Shown in pieces: positions 34,447 to 42,911 of a DNA stretch of 64,000 bases. Made by a program: the position numbers and the translations under genes. The stretch lies in NCBI GenBank assembly GCA_910575565.1, contig CAJTFL010000006.1, forward strand, positions 150,329 to 214,328, read 5' to 3'. The notes under the pieces were generated by a model. The model searched no databases. It saw only the letters and a list, made by a program, of their open reading frames with translations, and was not told where the DNA came from. Source of the DNA: Lachnospiraceae bacterium. Its GTDB lineage: Bacteria > Bacillota > Clostridia > Lachnospirales > Lachnospiraceae. The stretch's first letter is position 1, and every line of letters starts with the position of its first letter.

Positions 34447-36492
34447 ATGAAGGAAAAGGTTCGGGTAAGGGGCCTGTTGAGCGTTTACTTGCAGTGGCCG
34501 CTGATTCTTTCCGTCCTGCTGATTATCGCCACCATGGTAATCGCGGCGGTGAATGTTAAGGCGGCGGCAGTGTTAAGTGTGTTTACGTTCCTGTACTTCC
34601 TGATTGCCCTGTGGCTTTACCTGTACCAGAGGAAAAGCGTACTGGCAGGGCTGGTGGAATTTTCTTCGGAATATGCATGGATCCAGAAGCAGCTTTTATC
34701 GGAAATGATACAGCCTTACGCAGTGGCTGATGATAAGGGGCGCCTGCTTTGGATGAACCGTTCCTTTGCGGAGCTTTTGGGGATGGATCACCGCAGCCGG
34801 AAAAGCTTGTTTACAGTGTTTCCGGAGATTACGAAGGAGATGTTGGAGAAAAATGAGGAGGTCAGCGTCCATACCGAGTATGAGAAACGGAATTATCGGG
34901 TGGATTTAAAATGGGTGGCCTTAAAGGATGCCGCCTCATTGGAAATTACCTTGGGGGCAGGGGTTACGGAGGAATATTTGCTTTCCGTTTACTTGGCGGA
35001 TGAGACGGAAGTTCTTCACTATAAAAAGGAAATTGACAATCAGAAGATGGTGGCAGGCCTGGTTTATCTGGATAACTATGAGGAAGCTCTTGAGAGTGTG
35101 GAGGAAGTGCGCCGTTCCCTGCTGACCGCGCTGATTGACCGGAAGATCAATAAATACATCTCGGCTATGAACGGCGTGGTAAAGAAGCTGGAAAAGGATA
35201 AATATCTGTTTGTGATTAAGCAGCAGTATGTGGCTCGGATGAAGGAGGATCGGTTTGCCATCCTGGAGGATGTGAAGACGGTAAATATTGGAAATGATAT
35301 GGCCGTTACCTTAAGCATTGGGATCGGGATGAACGGGGAGACGTACAACCAGAATTATGAGTTTGCCCGCACATCCATTGATATGGCGCTGGGACGGGGC
35401 GGGGACCAGGCGGTGGTGAAGGACGGGCAGAAGATTCAGTATTTTGGCGGCAAGGCCCAGCAGATGGAAAAGGCCACCCGGGTGAAGGCCAGGGTGAAAG
35501 CCCATGCCTTAAGGGAGCTGATGGAGAATAAGGACAGACTGCTGATTATGGGCCATAAGATGGCGGATATCGATTCCTTCGGCGCGGCCTTAGGAATCTA
35601 CCGAATCGCCACTTCCTTTAATAAAAAAGCGCATATTGTCATTAATGATGTGACCACTTCCATAAGGCCTATGATGGATCGGTTTATCGGAAATCCGGAA
35701 TATCCGGAGGATTTATTTTTAAACGGCTCCAGGGCGGCGGAACTGGTGGATGCCAGCACAATGCTGGTGGTGGTGGATGTTAACCGGCCCAGCATTACCG
35801 ATACCCCGGCGCTGCTTAAGATGGCTAAGTCTATCGTGGTGCTGGATCACCATCGGCAGAGCAGTGAAATTATCGATAATGCGGTGCTTTCCTATGTGGA
35901 ACCATACGCCTCCTCCGCCTGCGAGATGGTGGCTGAGGTGCTTCAGTATATCGCCGACGGCATCCGAATCCGTCCGGCGGAGGCCGACGCCATGTATGCC
36001 GGCATTGTGATTGACACCACGAATTTCACCAACCAGACCGGGGTGCGTACCTTTGAGGCGGCGGCTTTCTTAAGGCGGAATGGGGCGGACATTACCAGGG
36101 TTCGGAAGCTGTTTCGGGATAATATGGCGGAGTATCAGGCGAAGGCTGATGCCGTTCGGCGGGCCGAGGTTTACCGCAATGACTTTGCCATCAGCACCTG
36201 CGCATCGGAAGGGCTTGCCAGCCCCACTATCGTGGGAGCCCAGGCGGCGAATGATCTTTTGGAGATCAATGGCATTAAAGCTTCGGTGGTGCTGACGGAG
36301 TATAATCACGTGATCTATGCCAGCGCCCGTTCCATTGACGAGGTAAATGTGCAGGTGATGATGGAACATTTAGGCGGCGGGGGCCACCGGGCGGTAGCCG
36401 GGGCGCAGCTGGAAGGCGTGAACATGGATCAGGCCAAGGTTATGGTGAAAAACGTAATTGACGAAATGTTGGAAAAAGGAGATGTTTCATAA
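34447..36492 (+). CDS. gdpP: Cyclic-di-AMP phosphodiesterase GdpP
   Basis: GdpP hydrolyses the signal nucleotide c-di-AMP. The 681-residue protein has two N-terminal membrane segments ([40 protein letters not shown]), a PAS-like domain ([25 protein letters not shown]), a degenerate GGDEF domain ([13 protein letters not shown]), and DHH/DHHA1 modules with [25 protein letters not shown] and [23 protein letters not shown] lies before ATG 34447. Its stop overlaps the rplI start. The gdpP-rplI-dnaB order is conserved in Firmicutes. Confidence 0.95.
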   Translation: MKEKVRVRGLLSVYLQWPLILSVLLIIATMVIAAVNVKAAAVLSVFTFLYFLIALWLYLYQRKSVLAGLVEFSSEYAWIQKQLLSEMIQPYAVADDKGRLLWMNRSFAELLGMDHRSRKSLFTVFPEITKEMLEKNEEVSVHTEYEKRNYRVDLKWVALKDAASLEITLGAGVTEEYLLSVYLADETEVLHYKKEIDNQKMVAGLVYLDNYEEALESVEEVRRSLLTALIDRKINKYISAMNGVVKKLEKDKYLFVIKQQYVARMKEDRFAILEDVKTVNIGNDMAVTLSIGIGMNGETYNQNYEFARTSIDMALGRGGDQAVVKDGQKIQYFGGKAQQMEKATRVKARVKAHALRELMENKDRLLIMGHKMADIDSFGAALGIYRIATSFNKKAHIVINDVTTSIRPMMDRFIGNPEYPEDLFLNGSRAAELVDASTMLVVVDVNRPSITDTPALLKMAKSIVVLDHHRQSSEIIDNAVLSYVEPYASSACEMVAEVLQYIADGIRIRPAEADAMYAGIVIDTTNFTNQTGVRTFEAAAFLRRNGADITRVRKLFRDNMAEYQAKADAVRRAEVYRNDFAISTCASEGLASPTIVGAQAANDLLEINGIKASVVLTEYNHVIYASARSIDEVNVQVMMEHLGGGGHRAVAGAQLEGVNMDQAKVMVKNVIDEMLEKGDVS

Positions 36493-36938
36493 TGGATATT
36501 GTATTGTTGGAAGATGTAAAGTCATTGGGGAAAAAAGGACAGATTGTGAAGGTAAACGACGGCTATGCCAGGAATTTTATCCTGCCGAAAAAGCTGGGTG
36601 TGGAGGCTACGGCTAAAAACTTAAATGATTTAAAGCTGAAAAAGGCTAATGAGGAGCGGGTGGCCGCCCAGCAGCTTGCCCAGGCGAAGGAGCTTGCAAA
36701 GGCTATCGGGAAGCTTTCCGTTACGATCCCCATGAAAGCAGGAGAGGGCGGCAGGGCTTTCGGTTCCGTGTCCGGCAAGGAAATCGGCAAGGCCATCACG
36801 GATCAGCTGAACATGGATATTGACAAGAAAAAATTCCAGCTTTCCGAGCCGATTAAAACCTTCGGGACCCATGAGGTTTCCATTAAGCTCCATAAAGATG
36901 TGGTAGCGAAGCTTACGGTGAAGGTAGTGGAAGCGTAA
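36492..36938 (+). CDS. rplI: Ribosomal protein bL9
   Basis: A 148-residue large-subunit protein. The N-terminal domain [33 protein letters not shown] is diagnostic, followed by the long connecting helix ([28 protein letters not shown]) and the C-terminal domain [16 protein letters not shown]. The ATG shares bases with the gdpP stop (TAATG), so translation is coupled. Confidence 0.97.
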   Translation: MDIVLLEDVKSLGKKGQIVKVNDGYARNFILPKKLGVEATAKNLNDLKLKKANEERVAAQQLAQAKELAKAIGKLSVTIPMKAGEGGRAFGSVSGKEIGKAITDQLNMDIDKKKFQLSEPIKTFGTHEVSIKLHKDVVAKLTVKVVEA

Positions 36939-36975
36939 AGGGAATTTTTGTGCAGGATGCTTAGGAGGGGACGAA

Positions 36976-38310
36976 ATGGATGAAGCGCTGTTAAAGCGGG
37001 TGCTTCCCCACAGCGCAGAGGCGGAACAGTCGGTGATCGGTTCCATGTTAATGGATCGGGATGCGATTATCGCTGCTTCGGAGATTATAACTGCGGATGA
37101 TTTTTACCAGAACCAGTACGGCGTGATGTTTGATGCCATGGTGGAGCTGTTTAATGAAGGGAAGCCGGTAGATCTGGTGACCCTTCAAAATCGTTTAAAG
37201 GAAAAAGATGTGCCGCCGGAGGTAAGCAGCCTGGAATTCGTGCGGGAGATCGTCATCGCGGTTCCCACGTCGGCGAATATTAAATCCTATGCCAATATTG
37301 TGCGGGAAAAGGCTATGCTGCGCCGGCTGATCCGGGTGAATGAGGAGATTGCCAACACCTGTTATTCGGGGAAGGAACGGCTGGAGGATATTTTGTCCTA
37401 TACGGAAAAAGCGATTTTTGATTTGCTGCAAAACCGGACGGGCAGCGATTTCGTGCCCATAAAGCAGGTGGCGCTTAATGTGCTGGAGCGCATCGAGGCG
37501 GCTTCTAAGTCGGAGGGAAGCGTTACCGGAATCCCTACCGGCTTTATTGACTTAGACTATAAGACCTCCGGGATGCAGCCTTCGGATTTGGTTCTGCTGG
37601 CCGCCCGCCCTTCCATGGGGAAGACGGCCTTTGTGCTGAATCTGGTGGATTACGTGGCTGTCCGGAAGGGGATGCCCTGTATGATTTTCAGCCTGGAAAT
37701 GTCTAAGGAGCAGCTGGTGAACCGTATGCTTTCCATGGAATCCAATGTGGATTCCCAGAAGCTTAGGACGGGAAGCCTGACGGATGCAGACTGGGATGCG
37801 GTGGTGGAGGGGATTGGGATTATCGGAAATTCCAAGCTGCTCATCGACGATACCCCAGGCATATCCATCACGGAGCTGCGCAGCAAATGCAGGAAGATTA
37901 AGCTGGAATACGGCCTGAGCATGGTGATCGTGGATTACCTTCAGCTCATGAGCGGAAGCGGGCGCAGCGGCGACAACCGGCAGCAGGAGATCTCGGAAAT
38001 TTCCCGTTCCCTAAAGGCTCTTGCCCGGGAAATCCAGGCGCCGGTGGTGGCTCTGTCCCAGTTAAGCCGGGCCTGTGAAAGCAGGCAGGATCACCGCCCG
38101 ATGCTTTCCGATCTTCGGGAGTCCGGGGCAATCGAGCAGGACGCGGATGTGGTCATGTTTTTATACCGGGATGACTATTATAATAAAGACACGGATCGCC
38201 CCAATGTGGCGGAAGTGATTATTGCAAAGCAGAGGAACGGCCCTATTGGGACGGTGGAGCTTTTATGGCGTCCTGAATTTACGAAATTTGTAAATATGGC
38301 GAAGCAGTAG
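36976..38310 (+). CDS. dnaB: Replicative DNA helicase DnaB
   Basis: A 444-residue hexameric helicase that unwinds DNA at the fork. The N-terminal domain reads LPHSAEAEQSVIGSMLMDRDAI; the RecA core has TGFIDLDYKTSGMQPSDLVLLAARPSMGKTAFVLN (Walker A), IFSLEMSKEQLVNRML, VIVDYLQLMSG (Walker B) and VVALSQLSRACESRQDHRPMLSDLRESGAIEQDADVV. No intein interrupts the Walker A. AGGAGGGG precedes ATG. Confidence 0.97.
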   Translation: MDEALLKRVLPHSAEAEQSVIGSMLMDRDAIIAASEIITADDFYQNQYGVMFDAMVELFNEGKPVDLVTLQNRLKEKDVPPEVSSLEFVREIVIAVPTSANIKSYANIVREKAMLRRLIRVNEEIANTCYSGKERLEDILSYTEKAIFDLLQNRTGSDFVPIKQVALNVLERIEAASKSEGSVTGIPTGFIDLDYKTSGMQPSDLVLLAARPSMGKTAFVLNLVDYVAVRKGMPCMIFSLEMSKEQLVNRMLSMESNVDSQKLRTGSLTDADWDAVVEGIGIIGNSKLLIDDTPGISITELRSKCRKIKLEYGLSMVIVDYLQLMSGSGRSGDNRQQEISEISRSLKALAREIQAPVVALSQLSRACESRQDHRPMLSDLRESGAIEQDADVVMFLYRDDYYNKDTDRPNVAEVIIAKQRNGPIGTVELLWRPEFTKFVNMAKQ

Positions 38311-38327
38311 GAAAGCAGTGGTAAAGG

Positions 38328-39485
38328 ATGGATACGGAGCGAATTGTAATTAAAGATGTGCAGAACCCAAAAGACAGTGAACTGATCAAAGCCGCCCAAA
38401 TCTTAAGAGAGGGCGGCTTAGTGGCATTTCCCACGGAAACGGTTTACGGCCTGGGGGGGAATGCTTTGGATGAGCAGGCGGCAAAGAAGATTTATAGGGC
38501 TAAGGGCCGGCCCTCGGATAATCCGCTGATTGCCCATATATCCTGCATGGAAGAGCTGGAGCCTTTGGTAAGGGAGATCCCTAAGGCAGGGCGGATTCTG
38601 GCGGAAAGATACTGGCCCGGCCCCCTGACCATGATTTTTCCCAAAAGCAGCCTGGTTCCCTACGGCACTACGGGAGGCCTTGATACGGTGGCGGTGCGGA
38701 TGCCGAAGGACAGGGTAGCAAACCGTCTGATTCGTTTGGCCGGCGTGCCGGTGGCGGCGCCCAGCGCCAATACCTCCGGGCGGCCAAGTCCCACCACGGC
38801 GGATCATGTGTGGCAGGATCTGGAAGGGAAAATAGAGATGGTTGTGGACGGCGGGCCGGTGGGGATCGGATTGGAGTCCACCATTGTGGACGTGTCCAGC
38901 CCTGTGCCGGTGATCCTGCGTCCGGGAGCCATTACTCAGGAAATGCTAGGCCAGGTGTTGGGGCAGATTTCTTTAGATCCGGCCATATCCGGCCCTGGGC
39001 AGGAGGGACTTCGCCCAAGAGCGCCGGGGATGAAGTATAAGCATTACGCCCCCAGGGCGGAGATGACCCTGGTGGAGGTTAAGGAGGAAACTATGGAGCA
39101 GCTTTACCGCCCGGGGAGTTTCCTTCATGGTCAGGTTTCCCGGATGATGACGGAAAGCGGGCGGAACTGGAAGATGAAAATCGAAATCTTTTATATGGCC
39201 TGGAAAGTCAATGAGGCGGCGGCGCAGATGGAAAAGACCGGAGCCAGAGTAGGGGTGATCTGCACGGAGGAAACCATGGACGAGTATACGGCAGGGATAA
39301 AGCGCAGCATAGGCAGGAGGGACAGTGAAGTTTCCGTGGCTCACAACCTGTATGGGGTATTAAGGGAATTTGACGATTTGGGCGTGGATTTTATTTATGC
39401 GGAAAGCTTTTCGGAAACCCATCTGGGGAATGCCATTATGAACCGGCTGAACAAGGCGGCGGGCTATCGGATTTTGTGGGTGTAA
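38328..39485 (+). CDS. Threonylcarbamoyl-AMP synthase (Sua5 type)
   Basis: This enzyme makes the threonylcarbamoyl-adenylate used for the t6A37 modification of tRNA. The 385-residue length and two-domain form mark the Sua5 type: the YrdC domain (AAQILREGGLVAFPTETVYGLGGNALDEQAAKKIYRAKGRPSDNPLIAHI, PTTADHVWQDLEGKIEMVVDGG, GLESTIVDVS) is followed by the linker PGMKYKHYAPRAEM and a C-terminal Sua5 domain. It starts 17 bases after dnaB and is likely co-transcribed. Confidence 0.94.
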   Translation: MDTERIVIKDVQNPKDSELIKAAQILREGGLVAFPTETVYGLGGNALDEQAAKKIYRAKGRPSDNPLIAHISCMEELEPLVREIPKAGRILAERYWPGPLTMIFPKSSLVPYGTTGGLDTVAVRMPKDRVANRLIRLAGVPVAAPSANTSGRPSPTTADHVWQDLEGKIEMVVDGGPVGIGLESTIVDVSSPVPVILRPGAITQEMLGQVLGQISLDPAISGPGQEGLRPRAPGMKYKHYAPRAEMTLVEVKEETMEQLYRPGSFLHGQVSRMMTESGRNWKMKIEIFYMAWKVNEAAAQMEKTGARVGVICTEETMDEYTAGIKRSIGRRDSEVSVAHNLYGVLREFDDLGVDFIYAESFSETHLGNAIMNRLNKAAGYRILWV

Positions 39486-39507
39486 GCTATGGCGTTTTGG
39501 TGTGTTT

Positions 39508-39558
39508 TCGGAATCTCTTTGTGCCTGATTTTGAGAGCACATTTTGATAAAAAGGAGG
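39508..39558 (+). promoter_or_regulatory. Shared leader motif upstream of the dCMP deaminase gene
   Basis: TCGGAATCTC, then CCTGATTTTGAGAGCA, then AAAGGAGG occur as in the prfA leader at 32414-32465, with only a few changes over about 52 bases. Confidence 0.55.
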
Positions 39559-39565
39559 GGATTGT

Positions 39566-40060
39566 ATGTCGCAGAAACGGGAAGATTATATTACCTGGGA
39601 TGAATATTTTATGGGGGTGGCGGAGCTTTCAGCCCTGCGCTCCAAGGATCCAAGCACCCAGGTGGGAGCCTGCATCGTCAGCCAGGACAATAAGATTTTG
39701 TCCATGGGGTATAACGGTTTTCCCAAGGGCTGTTCGGACGATGAGTTTCCTTGGGATAAAGCTCATGAGCAGGATGATCCTTACAATGCAAAGTATTTTT
39801 ATACCACCCACAGCGAGCTGAATGCGATTTTAAATTACCGGGGAGGGAGCTTGGAGGGAAGCAAGCTTTATGTGACGCTGTTTCCCTGCAATGAGTGCGC
39901 CAAGGCGATTATCCAGTCAGGGATCAAAACGCTGATTTACGGCAGCGACAAATACGCCGACACCCCGGCAGTCAGGGCATCCAAGCGGATGTTAAACGCG
40001 GCGGGGGTGCGGTATTACCAGTATGAAAGCAGCGGACGGGTGATCAAAATTCAGGTGTAA
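39566..40060 (+). CDS. Deoxycytidylate deaminase family protein (ComEB-like)
   Basis: A 164-residue zinc deaminase that would convert dCMP to dUMP. The zinc site is THSELNAILNYRGG (histidine and catalytic glutamate) with LFPCNECAKAIIQSGI (PCxxC). The N-terminal WDEYFMGVAELSALRSKDPSTQVGACIV is typical of dCMP deaminases and ComEB. Note HSE in place of the usual HAE. AAAGGAGGGG precedes ATG 39566. Confidence 0.92.
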   Translation: MSQKREDYITWDEYFMGVAELSALRSKDPSTQVGACIVSQDNKILSMGYNGFPKGCSDDEFPWDKAHEQDDPYNAKYFYTTHSELNAILNYRGGSLEGSKLYVTLFPCNECAKAIIQSGIKTLIYGSDKYADTPAVRASKRMLNAAGVRYYQYESSGRVIKIQV

Positions 40061-40111
40061 AGGGATTTCCGGCGTATGGGAAATGCGGCAAAACACAGGT
40101 GAAGGAGAACC

Positions 40112-41929
40112 ATGAAGTTTCTTTTGGTGGCAATTAATGCCAAATATATCCATTCAAATTTGGGGGTGTACAGCTTAAAGGCTTACGGCGGCCAGGAGGC
40201 GAAAGGCTTGGGGCAGGAGATTGAAATCGGCGAGTACACCATTAACCATTCCCGCCAGCTTATCCTGGCGGATATTTACCGAAGAAAGCCGGATGTGGTG
40301 GGATTTTCCTGTTATATCTGGAATATGGAGTATGTATCCGCTATTCTTTACGATCTGCCAAAGCTTTTGCCCCAGGCAAAAATCTGGCTGGGAGGCCCGG
40401 AGGTTTCCTATGACGGTCCCAAGATTTTAGAAAGGTTTCCCCAGGTGTCCGGGATGATGGCTGGGGAGGGGGAAGAGACTTTTGCCCAGCTGATCCGGTT
40501 TTACGGGCAGGGGGAGGAAAAGGAAGAGGGAGAAAAAGGCGGGGAGAAGGACGGAGAGGGAGAAAAAGGCGGAGAGAAAAACAGAAAGAAAAACGAAGGA
40601 AGGGTTGAACTTAAGGATATCTTGGGGATCACATATCGGAAACCGGGTCAGCCTTCCCAAGTTTGTGTCAATCCTCCTCGTCCGCCTATGGAGTTAAACC
40701 GCCTGCCCTTCCCTTACCGGGAGTTAAAGGAGGAGGACTGGGCGCACCGGATTCTCTACTATGAAAGCAGCCGGGGATGCCCCTGCTCCTGCAGCTACTG
40801 CCTGTCTTCCATCGATAAAGCTGTCCGGTTTCGGGATTTGGAAAAGGTGAAGCAGGAGCTTCGATTCTTTTTGGATCGAAACGTTTCCCAGGTGAAGTTT
40901 GTGGATCGCACCTTTAACTGCCGAAAGTCCCACGCTATGGAGATTTGGAATTATATTCATGAGCACGATAACGGGGTGACGAATTTTCATTTTGAAATCG
41001 CGGGAGATCTTTTGGACGAGGAGGAAATTGCCCTGTTTTCTAAGATGCGCCCCGGATTAATTCAGCTGGAGATCGGCGTGCAGTCGGCTAACCCGAAGAC
41101 CATAGCGGCTATCCGCCGGAAAATGGATTTGGAAAAGGTAGGGCGGATGGTGGCCAGGGTGAGGGAAGGCAGGAATATCCACCAGCACCTGGACTTAATC
41201 GCGGGGCTGCCCTGGGAGGATTTGGAAAGCTTTAAGGATTCCTTTGACGTGGTATACCGGATGAAGCCGGATAATCTGCAGCTGGGCTTTCTTAAGGTGT
41301 TAAAGGGCTCCTTTATGGAGCAGCAGAGAGAGGAGTACGGCTTGCAGGCAGGCGCGCTGCCGCCGTATGAGGTGCTGTCCACGAAATGGCTTTGCTTTTC
41401 GGATATCTTAAAGCTTAAGCAGATTGAGGAAATGGTGGAAGTATACTATAACAGCGGGCAGTTCACCCAGTCGGTAAAGCGTCTGGAGCAGTTAGCCCCA
41501 AGGCCGGTTTGGATGTTTGAGGAATTGGCCGGGTGGCATGAAAGCCGGAGGCTGTGGGACGTTAAGCACAGCAGGCTGGCCCGGTATGAGATTTTTTGGG
41601 AATGGGTCAGCAGCCGGTTTCCCGGGGAGGCGGAAGAGTTCCGTGATCTTTTAACCGTAGATTTTTACTTAAGGGAGAAAGCCAAGTCCCGCCCTGGCTT
41701 TTCCAGGGATTTAAAGGATATGGGGGAGGCTTTCCGAAGGTTTTACCAGGCGGAAGCCAAGGACAGGAAGCTTTTGCCGGAATATGTGGGATATGATTCC
41801 AGGCAGTTAGCCCATATGACCCATATCGAGGTACAAAAGGATGGCAGGGCCTTTCTGTTTGACTACCGAAAAAGAGATCCCTTAAGCTATAATGCAGCGA
41901 TGTTTGAAATCAGCCTTTCGGAGACATAA
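40112..41929 (+). CDS. B12-binding radical SAM protein with DUF4080
   Basis: A 605-residue protein. The N-terminal cobalamin-binding fold (LLVAINAKYIHSNLGVYSLKAY, DVVGFSCYIWNMEYV, IWLGGPEVSYD) is followed by the radical SAM core with the cluster motif SRGCPCSCSYC and VKFVDRTFNCRKSHAMEIW. The C-terminal part matches DUF4080 (WMFEELAGWHESRRLWD). Between the two first domains lies a 30-residue run of E, G and K (from about 40507) that looks like a recent repeat expansion. The reaction is unknown. The presence of CbiK in the window agrees with cobalamin use. Confidence 0.88.
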   Translation: MKFLLVAINAKYIHSNLGVYSLKAYGGQEAKGLGQEIEIGEYTINHSRQLILADIYRRKPDVVGFSCYIWNMEYVSAILYDLPKLLPQAKIWLGGPEVSYDGPKILERFPQVSGMMAGEGEETFAQLIRFYGQGEEKEEGEKGGEKDGEGEKGGEKNRKKNEGRVELKDILGITYRKPGQPSQVCVNPPRPPMELNRLPFPYRELKEEDWAHRILYYESSRGCPCSCSYCLSSIDKAVRFRDLEKVKQELRFFLDRNVSQVKFVDRTFNCRKSHAMEIWNYIHEHDNGVTNFHFEIAGDLLDEEEIALFSKMRPGLIQLEIGVQSANPKTIAAIRRKMDLEKVGRMVARVREGRNIHQHLDLIAGLPWEDLESFKDSFDVVYRMKPDNLQLGFLKVLKGSFMEQQREEYGLQAGALPPYEVLSTKWLCFSDILKLKQIEEMVEVYYNSGQFTQSVKRLEQLAPRPVWMFEELAGWHESRRLWDVKHSRLARYEIFWEWVSSRFPGEAEEFRDLLTVDFYLREKAKSRPGFSRDLKDMGEAFRRFYQAEAKDRKLLPEYVGYDSRQLAHMTHIEVQKDGRAFLFDYRKRDPLSYNAAMFEISLSET

Positions 41930-42726
41930 TGGATAGTAAAGGATACCGTATGGTAAATGCCTATGTGGCGATTGATGTTGAGACCACGGGTCTGAACCCA
42001 AAAAAGGAAAAAATTATCGAAATCGGCGCCCTGCGGGTAAGGGAGGGGAAGGTGGAAGAAGAGTTCCACCGTTTCGTTCATCCCAGGAGAGCATTGGATG
42101 AGCGGATTGCCGCCCTTACGAAAATTACCGACGATATGGTGAAGGACAGCCCGGGGATTGAGGAAATCATCGGGGAAGTGGTGGAGTTTTGCCAGGATCT
42201 TCCCATTTTAGGGCATCAGGTGATGTTTGACTACCGTTTTTTAAAGCGGGCAGCGGTAAACCAGGGGATAGAATGGGAGCGGGAAGGGATTGATACCCTG
42301 AAATTGTGCCGGATATTTATGCCGGAAGGGGAGTCTAAAGCGCTGCCCCAGGCCTGCCGGTATTACCAGGTGGATATGGGGGATAACCACCGCGCCCTGT
42401 CCGATGCTTACGGGGCTCACGCCCTGTACCAGGAGCTAGTCAGGCGTTACCAGGATAAGGAGCCCCAGCGATTTTGCGCTGTCAGGCTTAATTACAAGGT
42501 GAAAAGGGAGCAGCCTGCTTCAAAAAGGCAAAAAGAACGCTTGCAGGAACTGCTAAAATATCATAAAATAAAGTCACCTGTGCAGATCGGCCATTTAACC
42601 AGGAACGAAGCATCCAGGCTAACGGATGAAGTGATTTCCAAATATGGGAGGATAGGGGAACGGGCGGGTGGCCGGGATGTACGGGAAGTGAGGAAGGCTC
42701 CAGGGAGTGGAGGCTTAAAGCATTAA
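41929..42726 (+). CDS. DEDDh 3'-5' exonuclease, DnaQ-like
   Basis: A 265-residue protein. The exonuclease domain has Exo I VAIDVETTGLNPKKEKIIEIGA, Exo II LGHQVMFDYRFLKRA and Exo III HRALSDAYGAHALYQEL, the DEDDh set of proofreading exonucleases. The C-terminal 80 residues (ASKRQKERLQELLKYHKI and LTRNEASRLTDEVISKYG) form a small helical domain often seen with such exonucleases in Clostridia. ATG 41929 shares bases with the upstream stop (TAATG). Confidence 0.9.
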   Translation: MDSKGYRMVNAYVAIDVETTGLNPKKEKIIEIGALRVREGKVEEEFHRFVHPRRALDERIAALTKITDDMVKDSPGIEEIIGEVVEFCQDLPILGHQVMFDYRFLKRAAVNQGIEWEREGIDTLKLCRIFMPEGESKALPQACRYYQVDMGDNHRALSDAYGAHALYQELVRRYQDKEPQRFCAVRLNYKVKREQPASKRQKERLQELLKYHKIKSPVQIGHLTRNEASRLTDEVISKYGRIGERAGGRDVREVRKAPGSGGLKH

Positions 42727-42742
42727 AAAGAGGTGAGAAGCC

Positions 42743-42850
42743 ATGATGAACTTTCAGGATAAAAAAACCAAAAAGGTGATGTCTACGATAATTGTAGTGC
42801 TGCTGGTGGCGGCGATGGTGCTGCCTATGGTGGCACAGTTTATTCGGTAG
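42743..42850 (+). CDS. Small single-pass membrane protein, 35 residues
   Basis: MMNFQDKKTKKVMSTI is followed by one hydrophobic segment (IVVLLVAAMVLPMVAQF). AAGAGGTG stands 7 bases before ATG 42743. The basic N-terminus predicts a cytoplasmic amino end. Similar short proteins occur in Lachnospiraceae near this locus by recollection; function unknown. Confidence 0.7.
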   Translation: MMNFQDKKTKKVMSTIIVVLLVAAMVLPMVAQFIR

Positions 42851-42911
42851 GGCAGCCATTCATCTTCCCGGGCGGGGCGGTGAAGGGCCGTCCCGGTAAG
42901 GAGTGTGCGGG

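Noticed and set aside
34103..34559. Open frames through the 109-bp repeats
   Set aside because: The repeat length is not a multiple of three, no ribosome binding site is present, and the peptides are repeats of one another in shifting frames.
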